Source: Amnibacterium kyonggiense (GTDB taxonomy: Bacteria; Actinomycetota; Actinomycetes; Actinomycetales; Microbacteriaceae). From it: a DNA stretch of 64,000 nucleotides. Each line of letters opens with the position of its first letter. Positions within the stretch are counted from its first letter, which is position 1. Shown here one piece after another: positions 22,658 to 33,960 of the stretch. A model generated the notes under the pieces. That model searched no databases, was not told where the DNA came from, and saw only the letters and a list, made by a program, of their open reading frames with translations. The position numbers and the translations under genes are program-made. The stretch is from contig NZ_SOAM01000004.1 in assembly GCF_004364555.1 (NCBI RefSeq), positions 62,001-126,000 of the forward strand. The letters run 5' to 3'.

Positions 22658-23659
22658 GTGCCCGCTCGGATCGCGGGGATCGCCGGCTACCTGCCATCCG
22701 GCACCCTCACGAACGCGGACCTCGCAGCGCGCTTCCCCGAATGGAGCGTCGACAAGATCGCGGGCAAGACCGGCATCGACTCCCGTCATGTGGCGGCCCC
22801 CGATCAGACGACGTCGGACCTCGCGATCGCCGCGGGCCTGACGCTGCTCGCGCGGGACGGCATCGACCCGGCCTCGGTCGACCATCTGATCGTCTGCACG
22901 CAGACCGCCGACTACGTGATGCCGGCGACCTCGCTCCTCGTCCATCACGCGCTGGGTCTCCGCTCCTCCGCGGGTGCGACGGACATCACCCACGGCTGCT
23001 CCGGATACGTCTACGGACTCGGTCTCGCCGCCGCCCTGATCGACTCGGGGCAGGCGTCGACGGTGCTGCTCATCACGGCGGACACGTACACACGGCTGAT
23101 CAACGACGCCGACAAGAGCGTTCGTACGCTGTTCGGCGACGGCGCGGCCGCGACCCTCGTCGTGGCTGCCGAGTCGCCGGGCATCCACTCGTTCGTGTAC
23201 GGCAGCGACGGCTCGGGGGCGGAGTCCCTCGTCGTGCCGGGTGGTGGTCTCGGACCAGCCGGGAGGTTCCCCGCCGCGGATCCCGCGAGCCGCGGCCTCG
23301 ACTCGAACGGCTACGACCTCTACATGGACGGGACCGCGGTGTTCAACTTCGCGATCCGCGTCGTGCCGGAGACCGCACAAGCGGTGCTTGCGAAAGCCGG
23401 CTGGCCCGGTGAACAGGTGGACAGCTGGGTGCTGCACCAGGCGAACGCCTTCATGCTCAACCATCTCAGGCGGAAGCTCGGCGTACCCGCGGACCGCTTC
23501 GTCGTCGAGCTCGGCGACACCGGCAACACGGTGTCGTCGAGCATCCCGCTCGCCATCGAGGCGGCGAGGGAGAAGGGCGTCGCGGCGCCCGGAACCAGGT
23601 CCGTGCTGATCGGATTCGGGGTCGGCCTCTCCTGGGCCGGCATGGCCGTCGACTGGTGA
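22658..23659 (+). CDS. Beta-ketoacyl-ACP synthase III family enzyme
   Basis: A 333-residue thiolase-fold enzyme with the full KAS III triad: C114 in DITHGCSGYVYG, H260 in VLHQANAFML and N290 in ELGDTGNTVSSSIP. The N-terminus (GIAGYLPSGTLTNADLA) and KTGIDSRHVAAPDQTTSDLA are typical FabH features. It either makes a beta-ketoacyl-ACP starter or, like some divergent members, moves an acyl group from ACP to another acceptor. The GTG start lies one base after the ACP stop, so it relies on translational coupling. GDGAAATLV and GFGVGLSWAG complete the fold. Confidence 0.92.
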   Translation: MPARIAGIAGYLPSGTLTNADLAARFPEWSVDKIAGKTGIDSRHVAAPDQTTSDLAIAAGLTLLARDGIDPASVDHLIVCTQTADYVMPATSLLVHHALGLRSSAGATDITHGCSGYVYGLGLAAALIDSGQASTVLLITADTYTRLINDADKSVRTLFGDGAAATLVVAAESPGIHSFVYGSDGSGAESLVVPGGGLGPAGRFPAADPASRGLDSNGYDLYMDGTAVFNFAIRVVPETAQAVLAKAGWPGEQVDSWVLHQANAFMLNHLRRKLGVPADRFVVELGDTGNTVSSSIPLAIEAAREKGVAAPGTRSVLIGFGVGLSWAGMAVDW

Positions 23660-23739
23660 GCTGACGGCGCGTCAGCGTTCACCCGGCCCATCGCTCCGCG
23701 CGATCGGGGGGCGCCTCGAGGGTCGCCGGCGCCGAAGGC

Positions 23740-25221
23740 TCAGGCGGGGACCGACTGCGTCTCGCCCAGTCGCGCCCGGGCACGAAGCACAGGCAGCACG
23801 TAGGCGTAGTCGGCGGGGTCCAGCGCCGTGAGCAGTTGCCTGCGCCGCGTGGCGCGCGGCAGCGGGAGACGCAGATCCTCGAGCAGGACGTCGAGCTCGC
23901 CGAACGAACCGCTCGGCATCTGCGGAGCGCCAGCGGCAGCAGCCTGAGCGTGCGTCAGGCGGTAGACGGCGGCATCGCGACGCTGCGCGGCGACTGACGG
24001 CAGACGTACTCGGCCGAGTAGCAACCCGGCGAGCCAGAACGCCTGCACCTCCGCGGTGAGCGGACTCCGATAGGACTGGCTCCAGCCGATGAACGCGAGC
24101 CGGGGCACGGTGGTCGGAAGCACCTTGCGGTGGAGGAGCAGCGAGCCGTCGGGCTCGAGCAGGCGGGCCCGGGTCACCGGCGCGAGGAAGTCGAGGTCCT
24201 GCTCGTAGCCGGTGGCGGGCACCAGCACACGGGCGGGGAGGACGGCACCACTGCGGAGCCGGACGGACGGGACCCCGTCCACCGCCTCGAGATCGGCCAC
24301 GCCCGCGTCTCGGACGACGTCGATGCGCCCGTCCCGGACCGCCTCGTAGAACCCCTCGGTGACGAGCGAGTTCGAGTCGGGGAACGTCACGCGCGGCAGC
24401 AGGCCGAGCTCGCTGAGCCCGAGCTGACGATCGACGACGCGCGCGAGGCCGAGCATCGCGAGCTTGCGCGGCACGCGGGTGAGCTGCGTCAGCAGCCGCC
24501 CCGGGAGCCCGCGCGACGGCGAGGCCACGGCGTGCTCACCGAGGCGCGTGAGCAGGAGGTGCCGGAAGGTGAGGCGCGACCCGATCCGCTTCGGGTACTT
24601 CCAGCGCAGCTCCCGTGCGACGAGCGTCGCGGTCCGCGCGCGATCGGCTGCGACCACGGCGACGTCGCACGCGGTCTTGCCCCAGCCGAGCACGACCACG
24701 TCGCGGCCGTCGAGCAGTGCGCCGTCGCCGATCGAGGAGGGCGGCACCACGAGCCCGCCTGCCGCCTCGAACGCTGCCCGTCCTGGCCAGTCCGGGATGT
24801 GCGGCGTCGAGTAGGTGCCGTGCGCAGCGACGAGATGATCGAACGAGCGTCGAGTGGTGCCGGAGTCGTCCCGCACCTCGAGCTCCCACCGGCTGTCGTC
24901 GTCGACGAGCTCGGCGGTCAGCACCTCGGTCCGCAAATGGATGTCGGCCAGCAGCCCGTGGTCCTCGGCGTACCTCTGCAGATATGCCTGGACCATCGGT
25001 CCACTCGGGTGTTCAGGGAAGTCCCTCGGCATCGGGGAGTCGGAGAACGAGTAGGTCACGCGGTCGTCCTGCGTCGACACACCCGGGTAGCGGCGGGATG
25101 AGCTCCAGACGCCGCCGATGTCGTCGCACCGCTCGAACACCGTCACCTGATGACCGGTCTCGCGCAGCACGGCAGCCGCGACGAGACCGGAAACGCCGGC
25201 GCCGAGAATTGCGATTCGCAT
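23740..25221 (-). CDS. Class B flavin-dependent monooxygenase
   Basis: A 493-residue FAD/NAD(P)H enzyme. The FAD site is GAGVSG at residues 7-12 and the NADPH-binding motif is VLGWGKTACD. FERCDDIGGVWSSSRRYPGVSTQ is the standard start of Baeyer-Villiger/FMO-type proteins, and FDHLVAAHGTYSTPHIPDW covers the FxGxxxHxxxW-like fingerprint. ATGYEQD is the late conserved ATG motif. The substrate is unknown; oxidation of an acyl or prenyl product of the neighbouring ACP/KAS III genes is a reasonable guess. The ATG at 25221 is followed at once by the Rossmann strand. Confidence 0.85.
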   Translation of the reverse strand: MRIAILGAGVSGLVAAAVLRETGHQVTVFERCDDIGGVWSSSRRYPGVSTQDDRVTYSFSDSPMPRDFPEHPSGPMVQAYLQRYAEDHGLLADIHLRTEVLTAELVDDDSRWELEVRDDSGTTRRSFDHLVAAHGTYSTPHIPDWPGRAAFEAAGGLVVPPSSIGDGALLDGRDVVVLGWGKTACDVAVVAADRARTATLVARELRWKYPKRIGSRLTFRHLLLTRLGEHAVASPSRGLPGRLLTQLTRVPRKLAMLGLARVVDRQLGLSELGLLPRVTFPDSNSLVTEGFYEAVRDGRIDVVRDAGVADLEAVDGVPSVRLRSGAVLPARVLVPATGYEQDLDFLAPVTRARLLEPDGSLLLHRKVLPTTVPRLAFIGWSQSYRSPLTAEVQAFWLAGLLLGRVRLPSVAAQRRDAAVYRLTHAQAAAAGAPQMPSGSFGELDVLLEDLRLPLPRATRRRQLLTALDPADYAYVLPVLRARARLGETQSVPA

Positions 25222-25280
25222 TTGCAGAACTCTACCGAGGGAATTGCTTTATGCAGAGCGACGGGATCCCACTGAACGGA

Positions 25281-25294
25281 CCCCAGTAGAGGGG
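25281..25294. promoter_or_regulatory. C-run/G-run palindrome in divergent region
   Basis: CCCCAGTAGAGGGG lies between the divergent monooxygenase (start 25221) and the acyltransferase-like gene (start 25359). AT-richer segments flank it (gggaattgctttatgc and aaaaacaagacg) and could hold the two promoters. A C4-N6-G4 hit of this type is weak evidence alone. Confidence 0.3.
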
Positions 25295-25358
25295 CTCGAA
25301 AAACAAGACGATCAAGGGTCGAATGCATCAGTTACCGACACGAACGAACGGGGTATGA

Positions 25359-26138
25359 GTGTCGACCATCTCGACCATCGACGACCGGGATTACGAGTTC
25401 CTCGAATCCCAGGTCAACGGCTTTCTCGACCAGTACGAAGCAGCGCAGTCCGGCATCGCCTATCTGCTGCGCCGTCCGCGGTCGACGGCGGCCGCGTTCG
25501 CGAGCGCCCGCCGGCTGCCGACCCTCCGGGTGTCCTCGAGCGAGACCGTCGAGGGACGCGCTGTCCGTCGTGAGCTCTCGCGCGGCGCACGCCGCCTGCG
25601 CACGCCGCTGCACAACGTGTCCGGAGCGATCACCATCCCCGTCGCGTTCGACGAGTACGAGGCGGGACCCTCGAAGCAGACCCTGCGCCGCAAGGTCCGC
25701 GCGGCTCAGAAGCGCGGCGTCACGTACGAGGTCGTCACCGACCCGGCCCTTCGGCGGGAGCTGGTCGACATCGCCGACGCCTACGAGCGGGCGAATCCGC
25801 GGGAGCGGTACCGCGCGGACAGTCCGAGCAACGCCGATCTGCTCGACTACGACCTCTGGCTCCTTGCCCGTACCGCCGCCGGCACGCCGCTGCTGCTCTC
25901 CGTCACGCCGATCGACGACGGCGTCGCTGCGCTGCGCTACTTCCGGACGCTGAGCGCGAGCCCGGAGGCCTCGGACGCGCGCTACCTCATGACCTGGGCT
26001 CTCGTGCGCGAGCTCACCGGGCGACACGTGCACCATCTCGTGGACACCACGATCTCGATGCACCTCTCGCACGGCCTGCGCCACTTCCAGCGGATGGTGG
26101 GCTTCCGGCTCCTGCGCCTCGAGGTCGTCGAGGACTGA
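25359..26138 (+). CDS. GNAT/FemAB-like acyltransferase candidate
   Basis: A 259-residue soluble protein from a GTG at 25359. SKQTLRRKVRAAQKRGVTYEVV resembles the segment of FemAB and Acetyltransf_6 proteins in which a basic helix precedes the acyl acceptor domain. The end (MHLSHGLRHFQRMVGFRLLRLEV) looks like the final strand pair of a GNAT domain. No catalytic residue can be fixed. Placed beside the ACP, KAS III and monooxygenase, it may transfer an acyl or aminoacyl group. An ATG four bases upstream is out of frame with the long reading frame. Confidence 0.55.
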   Translation: MSTISTIDDRDYEFLESQVNGFLDQYEAAQSGIAYLLRRPRSTAAAFASARRLPTLRVSSSETVEGRAVRRELSRGARRLRTPLHNVSGAITIPVAFDEYEAGPSKQTLRRKVRAAQKRGVTYEVVTDPALRRELVDIADAYERANPRERYRADSPSNADLLDYDLWLLARTAAGTPLLLSVTPIDDGVAALRYFRTLSASPEASDARYLMTWALVRELTGRHVHHLVDTTISMHLSHGLRHFQRMVGFRLLRLEVVED

Positions 26139-26154
26139 CCTGCCGCGTGCGCGA

Positions 26155-26188
26155 CGAAGGGCCTGGACCGGGCGGTCCGGGCCCTTCG
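26155..26188. terminator. Bidirectional terminator hairpin
   Basis: CGAAGGGCC then GGACC pair with GGTCC then GGCCCTTCG, giving a 15-bp stem with one T-G wobble and the tetraloop GGGC. It is placed between the convergent ends of the GNAT-like gene (26138) and the deacetylase (26202). Confidence 0.8.
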
Positions 26189-26201
26189 CGCGGTCAGGCC
26201 G

Positions 26202-28589
<2,388 letters not shown>

Positions 28590-28698
28590 GCGGGTTCTCC
28601 AGGACGCCGACGGCGCACGTGTGGAGCTGCATCCGCGGAGTCGAACGGGCTGGGGAGGCCCGTCGGTTCGGGGGCACGGCCGGGTCAGCCGCAAACGA

Positions 28699-28727
28699 AT
28701 CCTGACGGCACCGTGGTCGCGAGTCAA
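28699..28727 (-). promoter_or_regulatory. Possible promoter of the deacetylase gene
   Basis: On the minus strand TTGACT (28727-28722) is separated by exactly 17 bases from CAGGAT (28704-28699), resembling -35 and -10 boxes of a housekeeping sigma factor. Transcription would start about 100 bases before the ATG at 28589. Found by eye; chance matches occur. Confidence 0.4.
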
Positions 28728-28796
28728 CGGGTTGCGTACTCTCTTGGCCGATCGTGACCCGAATCCCCCGTGAACTGGGGGCCTGCGCAGCGAACG

Positions 28797-30527
28797 TCAG
28801 CGGTCGCGACTCCATGCGGCGACCCAGTCGATGAGGATGTCACCCTCCGCGGCGGGATCGGGCGCCGCGTCCTGGATGTCCGTCTCGGCCTGCAGCGTCC
28901 ACCGCATCGGCACCGTGGGGAGGCCGGCCTTCGCCGTCGTCGTCCACGATTCCCCGTCGAGGACGAAGGTGAGCCGGCCCGGTTCCCAATCGATCGTCGC
29001 GGTGTGCCAGCCGCCGAGCGGCTGCGCCGTGTCGAAGTAGTACGCGAAATCCGACGGGTCGCCGTCGTTGCGGTGGGTGCTGCCCGTGATCGTGCTGTCC
29101 AACGATGCCTCGGGGAAGTCGACCTCGCCCCTGGTCCAGTCGTCGGAGTCCGGCCAGAGCAGCCAGGCGATCTTGTAGCCGGGCACCCGGTCCGCCTTGA
29201 ACCGCACCGAGTAGCGGCCGTACAGCTGCCCGTGCCAGATCGAGCCGTCCGGCGTGGGCGTGATCGCGCAGACCTGGGGCTGCCGACCCTTGGTCCAGAG
29301 GTGGCAGTCGAGCATCCCGTTGCGAACGCTCGTCGTCGTCGCGGATCGCCAGACGCCGACCTGCGAGCGCGGCCGGGCGGTCTCCCTCGACGTCTCGGTC
29401 ATGCCGTCGTACCAGGACCAGGCGGGGTAGACGTCGGCGAAGGCACCGAGGGCGGCAGGGCGATCGAAACCCTCCTGGATCAGCGGCTTCCAGCCCGGCG
29501 GGGTGGACGGCCTGATCGGACCCGCGGAGGTGCGCTGCCCGTTCGGGATCGCGGACAGCTCGACCGGGGCGCCGACGACGTGCTCGCTCCCCCGCAGCAC
29601 GACCGGCGCGACGTCGACGATGTACCGGGTCGCTCGATCGAGGCCGGGCAGCACGAGCGACCCGGTGGCCGCGATGGCATCGTCCGTCCGGTCGGGAGCG
29701 CCGGCGCCCTGCGGCCGCAGGGACACCCGCACCGACGTCACGGCCTCCCCGCCGGCGCTCAGCACCCAGTCGACTCGAAGACGTCCGTCGCCCGGAACGA
29801 TCGTCGCCGCGATCCGGGCGGGCGCGTCCGCGCGCGCGGAGAGCTCCGTCGAGACGGCGGCGCCGGCGCGCCGGGCCGCTGCAGCGGACAGGCCCCGGTG
29901 GTTCGAGAGCAGCCGCGTGACGACGGCGGACGACGGCGTGCCGGTGATCGTGCGGACCGAGACGCGAAGATCGCGGCACTCACCGGCGGCGCCGCGCGTG
30001 CAGGGCGGAGCGATGTCGGCGCTCGGCTTCACGCCATCGGTGCGCACGAGGATCCGGTCCGCCCCGTCCGGGACTCCGGAGAGCTGCAGGACCTTCGTCC
30101 GCCGTCGGTCGAGCAGCACCCCACCCGTGGTCGTCGTCCTGGCGAGGACGCGCACCGTGCCGCGAGCCGTGACGTCCAGGTAGGCCACCACGCCCGCGGC
30201 GACGTCACCGCCCGTCGCGCCCGGCTGCACACGAAGACGACCCCGGGCATCGATCGGCAGCAGCGCCCAGCGCGGTGCGGCAGCGGCCGAGACGCGCAGA
30301 TCGACGCAGGCGGTGCCGTCGACCGCGCACAGCCGCGGGAGGTCGGACGCGTGCGTCCCGATCCCGGCCGCGCGGACGCCGACCACCGCGCCCGCGACCA
30401 CCACGACGACGACGAGCGCCGTGGCGATGAGGGCACTCCGATGACGGCCGCCGGGGCGCCTCGGGCGCCCGGTCGCGGCCGGAGTCGCGCGATCGACCGC
30501 CACGGCGGCACTGTAATGGCGGATCAC
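28797..30527 (-). CDS. GH16 family glycoside hydrolase, membrane-anchored (copy 1)
   Basis: A 576-residue protein with an N-terminal anchor helix (ALIATALVVVVVVAGAVVGV). The middle has beta-sandwich modules including an FN3-like one (VRVSLRPQGAGAP, LPGLDRATRYIVDVAPVVL). The C-terminal GH16 domain begins near GWKPLIQEGFDRP. The catalytic motif is E468-V-D470-F-P-E473, matching ExDxxE, and GRYSVRFKADRVPGYKIAWLLWP is the preceding strand pair. It should hydrolyse or transglycosylate beta-glucan or beta-galactan outside the cell. It is a paralogue of the next gene upstream. The start GTG has no strong ribosome site. Confidence 0.88.
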   Translation of the reverse strand: MIRHYSAAVAVDRATPAATGRPRRPGGRHRSALIATALVVVVVVAGAVVGVRAAGIGTHASDLPRLCAVDGTACVDLRVSAAAAPRWALLPIDARGRLRVQPGATGGDVAAGVVAYLDVTARGTVRVLARTTTTGGVLLDRRRTKVLQLSGVPDGADRILVRTDGVKPSADIAPPCTRGAAGECRDLRVSVRTITGTPSSAVVTRLLSNHRGLSAAAARRAGAAVSTELSARADAPARIAATIVPGDGRLRVDWVLSAGGEAVTSVRVSLRPQGAGAPDRTDDAIAATGSLVLPGLDRATRYIVDVAPVVLRGSEHVVGAPVELSAIPNGQRTSAGPIRPSTPPGWKPLIQEGFDRPAALGAFADVYPAWSWYDGMTETSRETARPRSQVGVWRSATTTSVRNGMLDCHLWTKGRQPQVCAITPTPDGSIWHGQLYGRYSVRFKADRVPGYKIAWLLWPDSDDWTRGEVDFPEASLDSTITGSTHRNDGDPSDFAYYFDTAQPLGGWHTATIDWEPGRLTFVLDGESWTTTAKAGLPTVPMRWTLQAETDIQDAAPDPAAEGDILIDWVAAWSRDR

Positions 30528-30553
30528 CTGATCGCAGTGCGCTTCGCGGGATC

Positions 30554-30572
30554 AGACCCCGAACGGGGGTCT
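30554..30572. promoter_or_regulatory. Palindrome upstream of GH16 copy 1
   Basis: AGACCCC and GGGGTCT form 7-bp arms around a 5-nt centre, 27 bases before the GTG at 30527. The reverse complement contains CCCCCGTTCGGGG, identical to the core at 1530-1543. Operator, or a weak terminator for the upstream GH16 gene. Confidence 0.45.
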
Positions 30573-30653
30573 CGCCGAGCCGCGCCCCACGTCGAACGGG
30601 GAGGACCGCGGCCCGGCGCCCGGAGGCGCCGAGCCGCGGTCGACGAGGACGGC

Positions 30654-32558
30654 TCAGCCGCGCTTGTACTGCGCGACCCAGTCGATGTACACCGACCCGT
30701 CGGCTCCCGACGACGGCTTCGTGCCATCGGTGGACGTCTCGTTCTGCAACGCCCAGCGCATCGGCGAGGTCGGCAGGTAGGTGGCCGACGTGATCACCTT
30801 GACGGTCTGACCGTCGAGGTCGAAGGTGACCTTGCCGGGCTCCCATGTGGTGGTCGCGGTGTGCCAGCTGCCGTCGCCCATCTTCGTGCCGGCGGAGCCC
30901 CACTGCTGGTCGGACGGGATGCCGGTCACGTTGTGTGCGGCGTAGTTGACGGTGCCGTCGAGGTTCGCCTCGGGGAAGTCGATCTCGCCCTGGTTCCAGT
31001 CGTTCGAGGTCGGCCAGAGCAACCAGGCCACCTTGAAGCCGCGGACGCTGTCCGCCTTGAACCGCACGACGTACTTCCCGTACACCTGGCCCATCGCGTG
31101 CCACGGCGTACCCGAGGTGACCGGGGTGAGCGCGCCGGCCTGGGCCTTGCCGTTCGACACCCAGTTCCGCATGCGCAGCACCGAGTCGGAGACGGACATC
31201 GTCGTCGACGAGTTCCAGGTCGTGCCGGACGCACCCGAGGTGTTGCCGTCGTAGCCGGCCCACCCGGAGTACTTCGAGGCGAAGGAGCCGACGCCCGCAT
31301 CCGCGTCGAAGTCCTGGCCGATGACCCGCGTCCACCCCGGATACGCGTCCGCGCCGGGGAGGCCGGTGCCGGAGGACCCGCCCGAACCACCGGCGGGAGG
31401 CGTCGAGTCGGACGGCGACGGGGAGGGCGACGCCGACGCCGATGCCGATGGGCTCGGCGACGCCGACGGGCTCGTCGACGGCTTCGCCGACGACGTCGAC
31501 CGGCCGAAGGCGCTCGCGGTCATCGAGATCGGGGACCCGGCCGTGCCGTCGATGACGGTCGCGATGGTCACGGTGTACATCGAACCGGCAGTGAGCCCCT
31601 TCAGGGTGACCGATCCGTTGCCGGCCGGCTTGTCGACGGTCGTGCCGCCGTTCGTGGCGCCGTTCGCGCCGCTCCGCGTGATCCGGACGGCGTCGACGTG
31701 CTGGGACCCCTGGTCGAGACGCCACGAGACGGTCATGCTGCCGACCCCGGGGGCGATCGCCGCTGCGAGGGTGGCCGGGTCGGCGACGCTCTGCGCGATG
31801 TCGGTGGCGGCCTGAGCGGTCGGCAGCGCGGTGGCGGTGCGCTTCGCCCACGCGCGCAGGGCCTGCAGGACCTGTCCGCGCGTGACCTTGTCGTGCCGGC
31901 CGGAGAAGGTGACCTGCGCCCACCCGCAGTCCACGGGCGTGGCGACCGGATCCGCATCGGTGGTCCGGTCGGAGACGGCTTTCGCGGACGCGCTCCCGGT
32001 CGTCGCACACGCGGCTCGGCTCTTCTGCCACGAGGACCGGGCGTAGCTGCTGCCGACCTGCACGATCACGGCACGCGCCGTCGCGGGCACGCCTGTCAGC
32101 CGGACGTGGCGGCGCTGGTCCTGCTCCACCCGCACGGTCGCGGAGGTCGACGGCCCGGCGGCGGTCACCGCGGAGGCGGAGGGGTCCGTCGACGTGAGGT
32201 ACCCGACCACGCCGACCTCCGTCTGCCCCGCCGCTCCGGTGTTCGAGACGGTCAGGGTGTCGTCGCCGGCTTTGGCGAGCGGCAGGATCGCGACGGAGGC
32301 GCTGGTCGAGGAGGCGGTGTCGATGCACGATCCGCCGGACGAGTCGCAGACGGCGAGTGCAGGGGTCGCACCCACTCCGATCACGGCGCCCCCCACGGCG
32401 ATGACGGTGGCGAGCGCCGCTGAGCCCGCCGTCGCGAGGACCCACGGTCGACGACGTCGGCCCTGCCGCGCGGCCTGTCTGCTCCCACCGCGGAGCCCCA
32501 ACTCCTTCGGATCGCCGTCACCGGCCACCCAGCTGCTCCGCATCCTGTGTCTCGACAT
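30654..32558 (-). CDS. GH16 family glycoside hydrolase, membrane-anchored (copy 2)
   Basis: A 634-residue paralogue of the preceding enzyme. An anchor helix (LATAGSAALATVIAVGGAVIG) is followed by beta-sandwich modules (VTAAGPSTSATVRVEQD; an FN3-like GSVTLKGLTAGSMYTVTIATV). A Ser/Pro-rich linker of about 45 residues leads to the GH16 domain (YPGWTRVIGQDFDADAGVG). The catalytic motif is E525-I-D527-F-P-E530. The linker is absent from copy 1. A ribosome site (gggag) precedes the ATG at 32558; an upstream GTG at 32588 is less likely. Secreted beta-glycan hydrolase or transglycosylase. Confidence 0.88.
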   Translation of the reverse strand: MSRHRMRSSWVAGDGDPKELGLRGGSRQAARQGRRRRPWVLATAGSAALATVIAVGGAVIGVGATPALAVCDSSGGSCIDTASSTSASVAILPLAKAGDDTLTVSNTGAAGQTEVGVVGYLTSTDPSASAVTAAGPSTSATVRVEQDQRRHVRLTGVPATARAVIVQVGSSYARSSWQKSRAACATTGSASAKAVSDRTTDADPVATPVDCGWAQVTFSGRHDKVTRGQVLQALRAWAKRTATALPTAQAATDIAQSVADPATLAAAIAPGVGSMTVSWRLDQGSQHVDAVRITRSGANGATNGGTTVDKPAGNGSVTLKGLTAGSMYTVTIATVIDGTAGSPISMTASAFGRSTSSAKPSTSPSASPSPSASASASPSPSPSDSTPPAGGSGGSSGTGLPGADAYPGWTRVIGQDFDADAGVGSFASKYSGWAGYDGNTSGASGTTWNSSTTMSVSDSVLRMRNWVSNGKAQAGALTPVTSGTPWHAMGQVYGKYVVRFKADSVRGFKVAWLLWPTSNDWNQGEIDFPEANLDGTVNYAAHNVTGIPSDQQWGSAGTKMGDGSWHTATTTWEPGKVTFDLDGQTVKVITSATYLPTSPMRWALQNETSTDGTKPSSGADGSVYIDWVAQYKRG

Positions 32559-32767
32559 CCCTGCTCCCGTTCGTGTCCCGCCGCACATCCCGCATGCACG
32601 GCGTCGCTCATCCCGGACCGCGTGTCGATGTCGCCGCGCTGCCGGAACGGGGGGAAGGTATGGACGCGGACACGCCGGTTCCGGGAGGCGACGCGCGTGT
32701 CCCGCCGAGTTTCCAGTCCCCGAAATGCGCCCAGCGCGTTTCGCGCAGACGTGCTATGGGACGCTGC

Positions 32768-33874
32768 TCAGCCGCGCACGAAGTGCTGCAGCACCGACTC
32801 GACGCGCTCGAGGTGCTGCGCGTACGGGAACCGCTCCTCGACCCACGCACTGCACCGGGCGCCGAGCTCGGGCTCGGCGTCGCGCCAGTCGATGACCGCC
32901 TCGATCGCCACGAGCAGCGCGTCCGCGTCCTGCTTCGGGACGAGCAGCCGCTCCATGCCGCCTTCGAGCAGCTCCGGCACGGCGCCGACGCGTGCTCCGA
33001 TGACGGGACGGCCGGTCGACATGCCCTCGACGATCGTGCGCCCGAACGCCTCGTCGACCCAGGACGGGGTGACGACGACGTCGGCGGCGTGGAGGAAGGG
33101 GATGACGTCCGACTCCGGACCGACGACCGTGACGCGCGCGGGGTCGAGGGACTCGACGGCGCGACGGACCTCCGACGTGTCGACCTGGGGCGGGTAGAAG
33201 CCGGCGAGGAGCAGGTGCACGTCGTCCCGCTCGATGCGCCGGAACGCCTCGAGCACCGTCGGGAGCCCCTTCTCCTCGGAGAACCGCCCGTAGAAGGTGA
33301 TGACCCGGCCGGTCGTCGGCAGGCCGAGGCTCGCGCGGGCCGCCCGCTGCTCCTCCTCACCGCCGACCGGGTAGCGGCCGGGCGGCAGGGCGTTGTGCAC
33401 GACCTCGATGCGGTCGCCGGGCACTCCCGCCGCGATCCACTGCTGTCGCGTGAACTCGGAGACGGCGAGGAACCGGGCGACGCCCTTCGTCAGCCACCGC
33501 GTGCGGGGCGAGCTCGGCGCGTGGTGCAGGTGCGTGACGAGCTCGACGCCGGCCGCGAAGGCCAGCAGTCGGGCCCACACGACGTGCTCCGCGCGGCTGA
33601 GCCAGATCACGTCGGGCTTCAGCCGGCGCACCGTCCGGATCGCCGGGAGGAAGCCGAGGAGGTCCCGGATGGGCGTGCGCCGAGTCAGCTTGAAGGAGAC
33701 GGGCCCGTGCAGCCCGACACCGGCCTGCTCGAACAGGCGGCGCTGCTCGCCCTCCAACCCGAAGAAGAGGTCGACGCGGTGTCCCCTCGCGGCGAGCGCA
33801 GCGGTGTCCTCCAGGGTGCAGATCTCGATCCCGCCGACCGGCAGGAGGTAGGCGACATCCCCGACAACCCGCAT
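32768..33874 (-). CDS. GT4 family glycosyltransferase
   Basis: A 368-residue GT-B enzyme. The N-terminal domain has a Gly-rich loop (YLLPVGGIEICTLED) and the C-terminal nucleotide-sugar domain shows VITFYGRFSEEKGLPTVLEAF, ADVVVTPSWVDEAFGRTIVEGMSTGRPVIG, with the E-x7-E motif at EAFGRTIVE. It uses a nucleotide sugar to extend a lipid-linked oligosaccharide in the cytoplasm. It is divergent from the Wzx gene across an 86-base gap. The ATG at 33874 has a weak ribosome site (aagg). Confidence 0.87.
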   Translation of the reverse strand: MRVVGDVAYLLPVGGIEICTLEDTAALAARGHRVDLFFGLEGEQRRLFEQAGVGLHGPVSFKLTRRTPIRDLLGFLPAIRTVRRLKPDVIWLSRAEHVVWARLLAFAAGVELVTHLHHAPSSPRTRWLTKGVARFLAVSEFTRQQWIAAGVPGDRIEVVHNALPPGRYPVGGEEEQRAARASLGLPTTGRVITFYGRFSEEKGLPTVLEAFRRIERDDVHLLLAGFYPPQVDTSEVRRAVESLDPARVTVVGPESDVIPFLHAADVVVTPSWVDEAFGRTIVEGMSTGRPVIGARVGAVPELLEGGMERLLVPKQDADALLVAIEAVIDWRDAEPELGARCSAWVEERFPYAQHLERVESVLQHFVRG

Positions 33875-33938
33875 GCACGGAACCTTAACGATCGCTCGGA
33901 ACCATTCCCGGAGGCGCGGCCGGAAGACCGGAATCGAT

Positions 33939-33951
33939 CCCCGATCTGGGG
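33939..33951. promoter_or_regulatory. C-run/G-run palindrome in divergent GT4/Wzx region
   Basis: CCCCGATCTGGGG lies nine bases before the Wzx ATG at 33961 and 65 bases from the divergent GT4 start, so it could overlap the Wzx promoter or ribosome site. Its GGGGA also serves as the likely Shine-Dalgarno sequence. Confidence 0.35.
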
Positions 33952-33960
33952 ACGTGTGCG

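Noticed and set aside
28590-28796. A riboswitch in the leader of the deacetylase gene
   Set aside because: No conserved core of the classes I know was found; a -35/-10-like pair explains the region more simply.
30205-32445. A 746-codon frame overlapping GH16 copy 2
   Set aside because: Arg/Gly/His-rich with no recognisable domain; the GH16 frame has signal, linker and catalytic motif.
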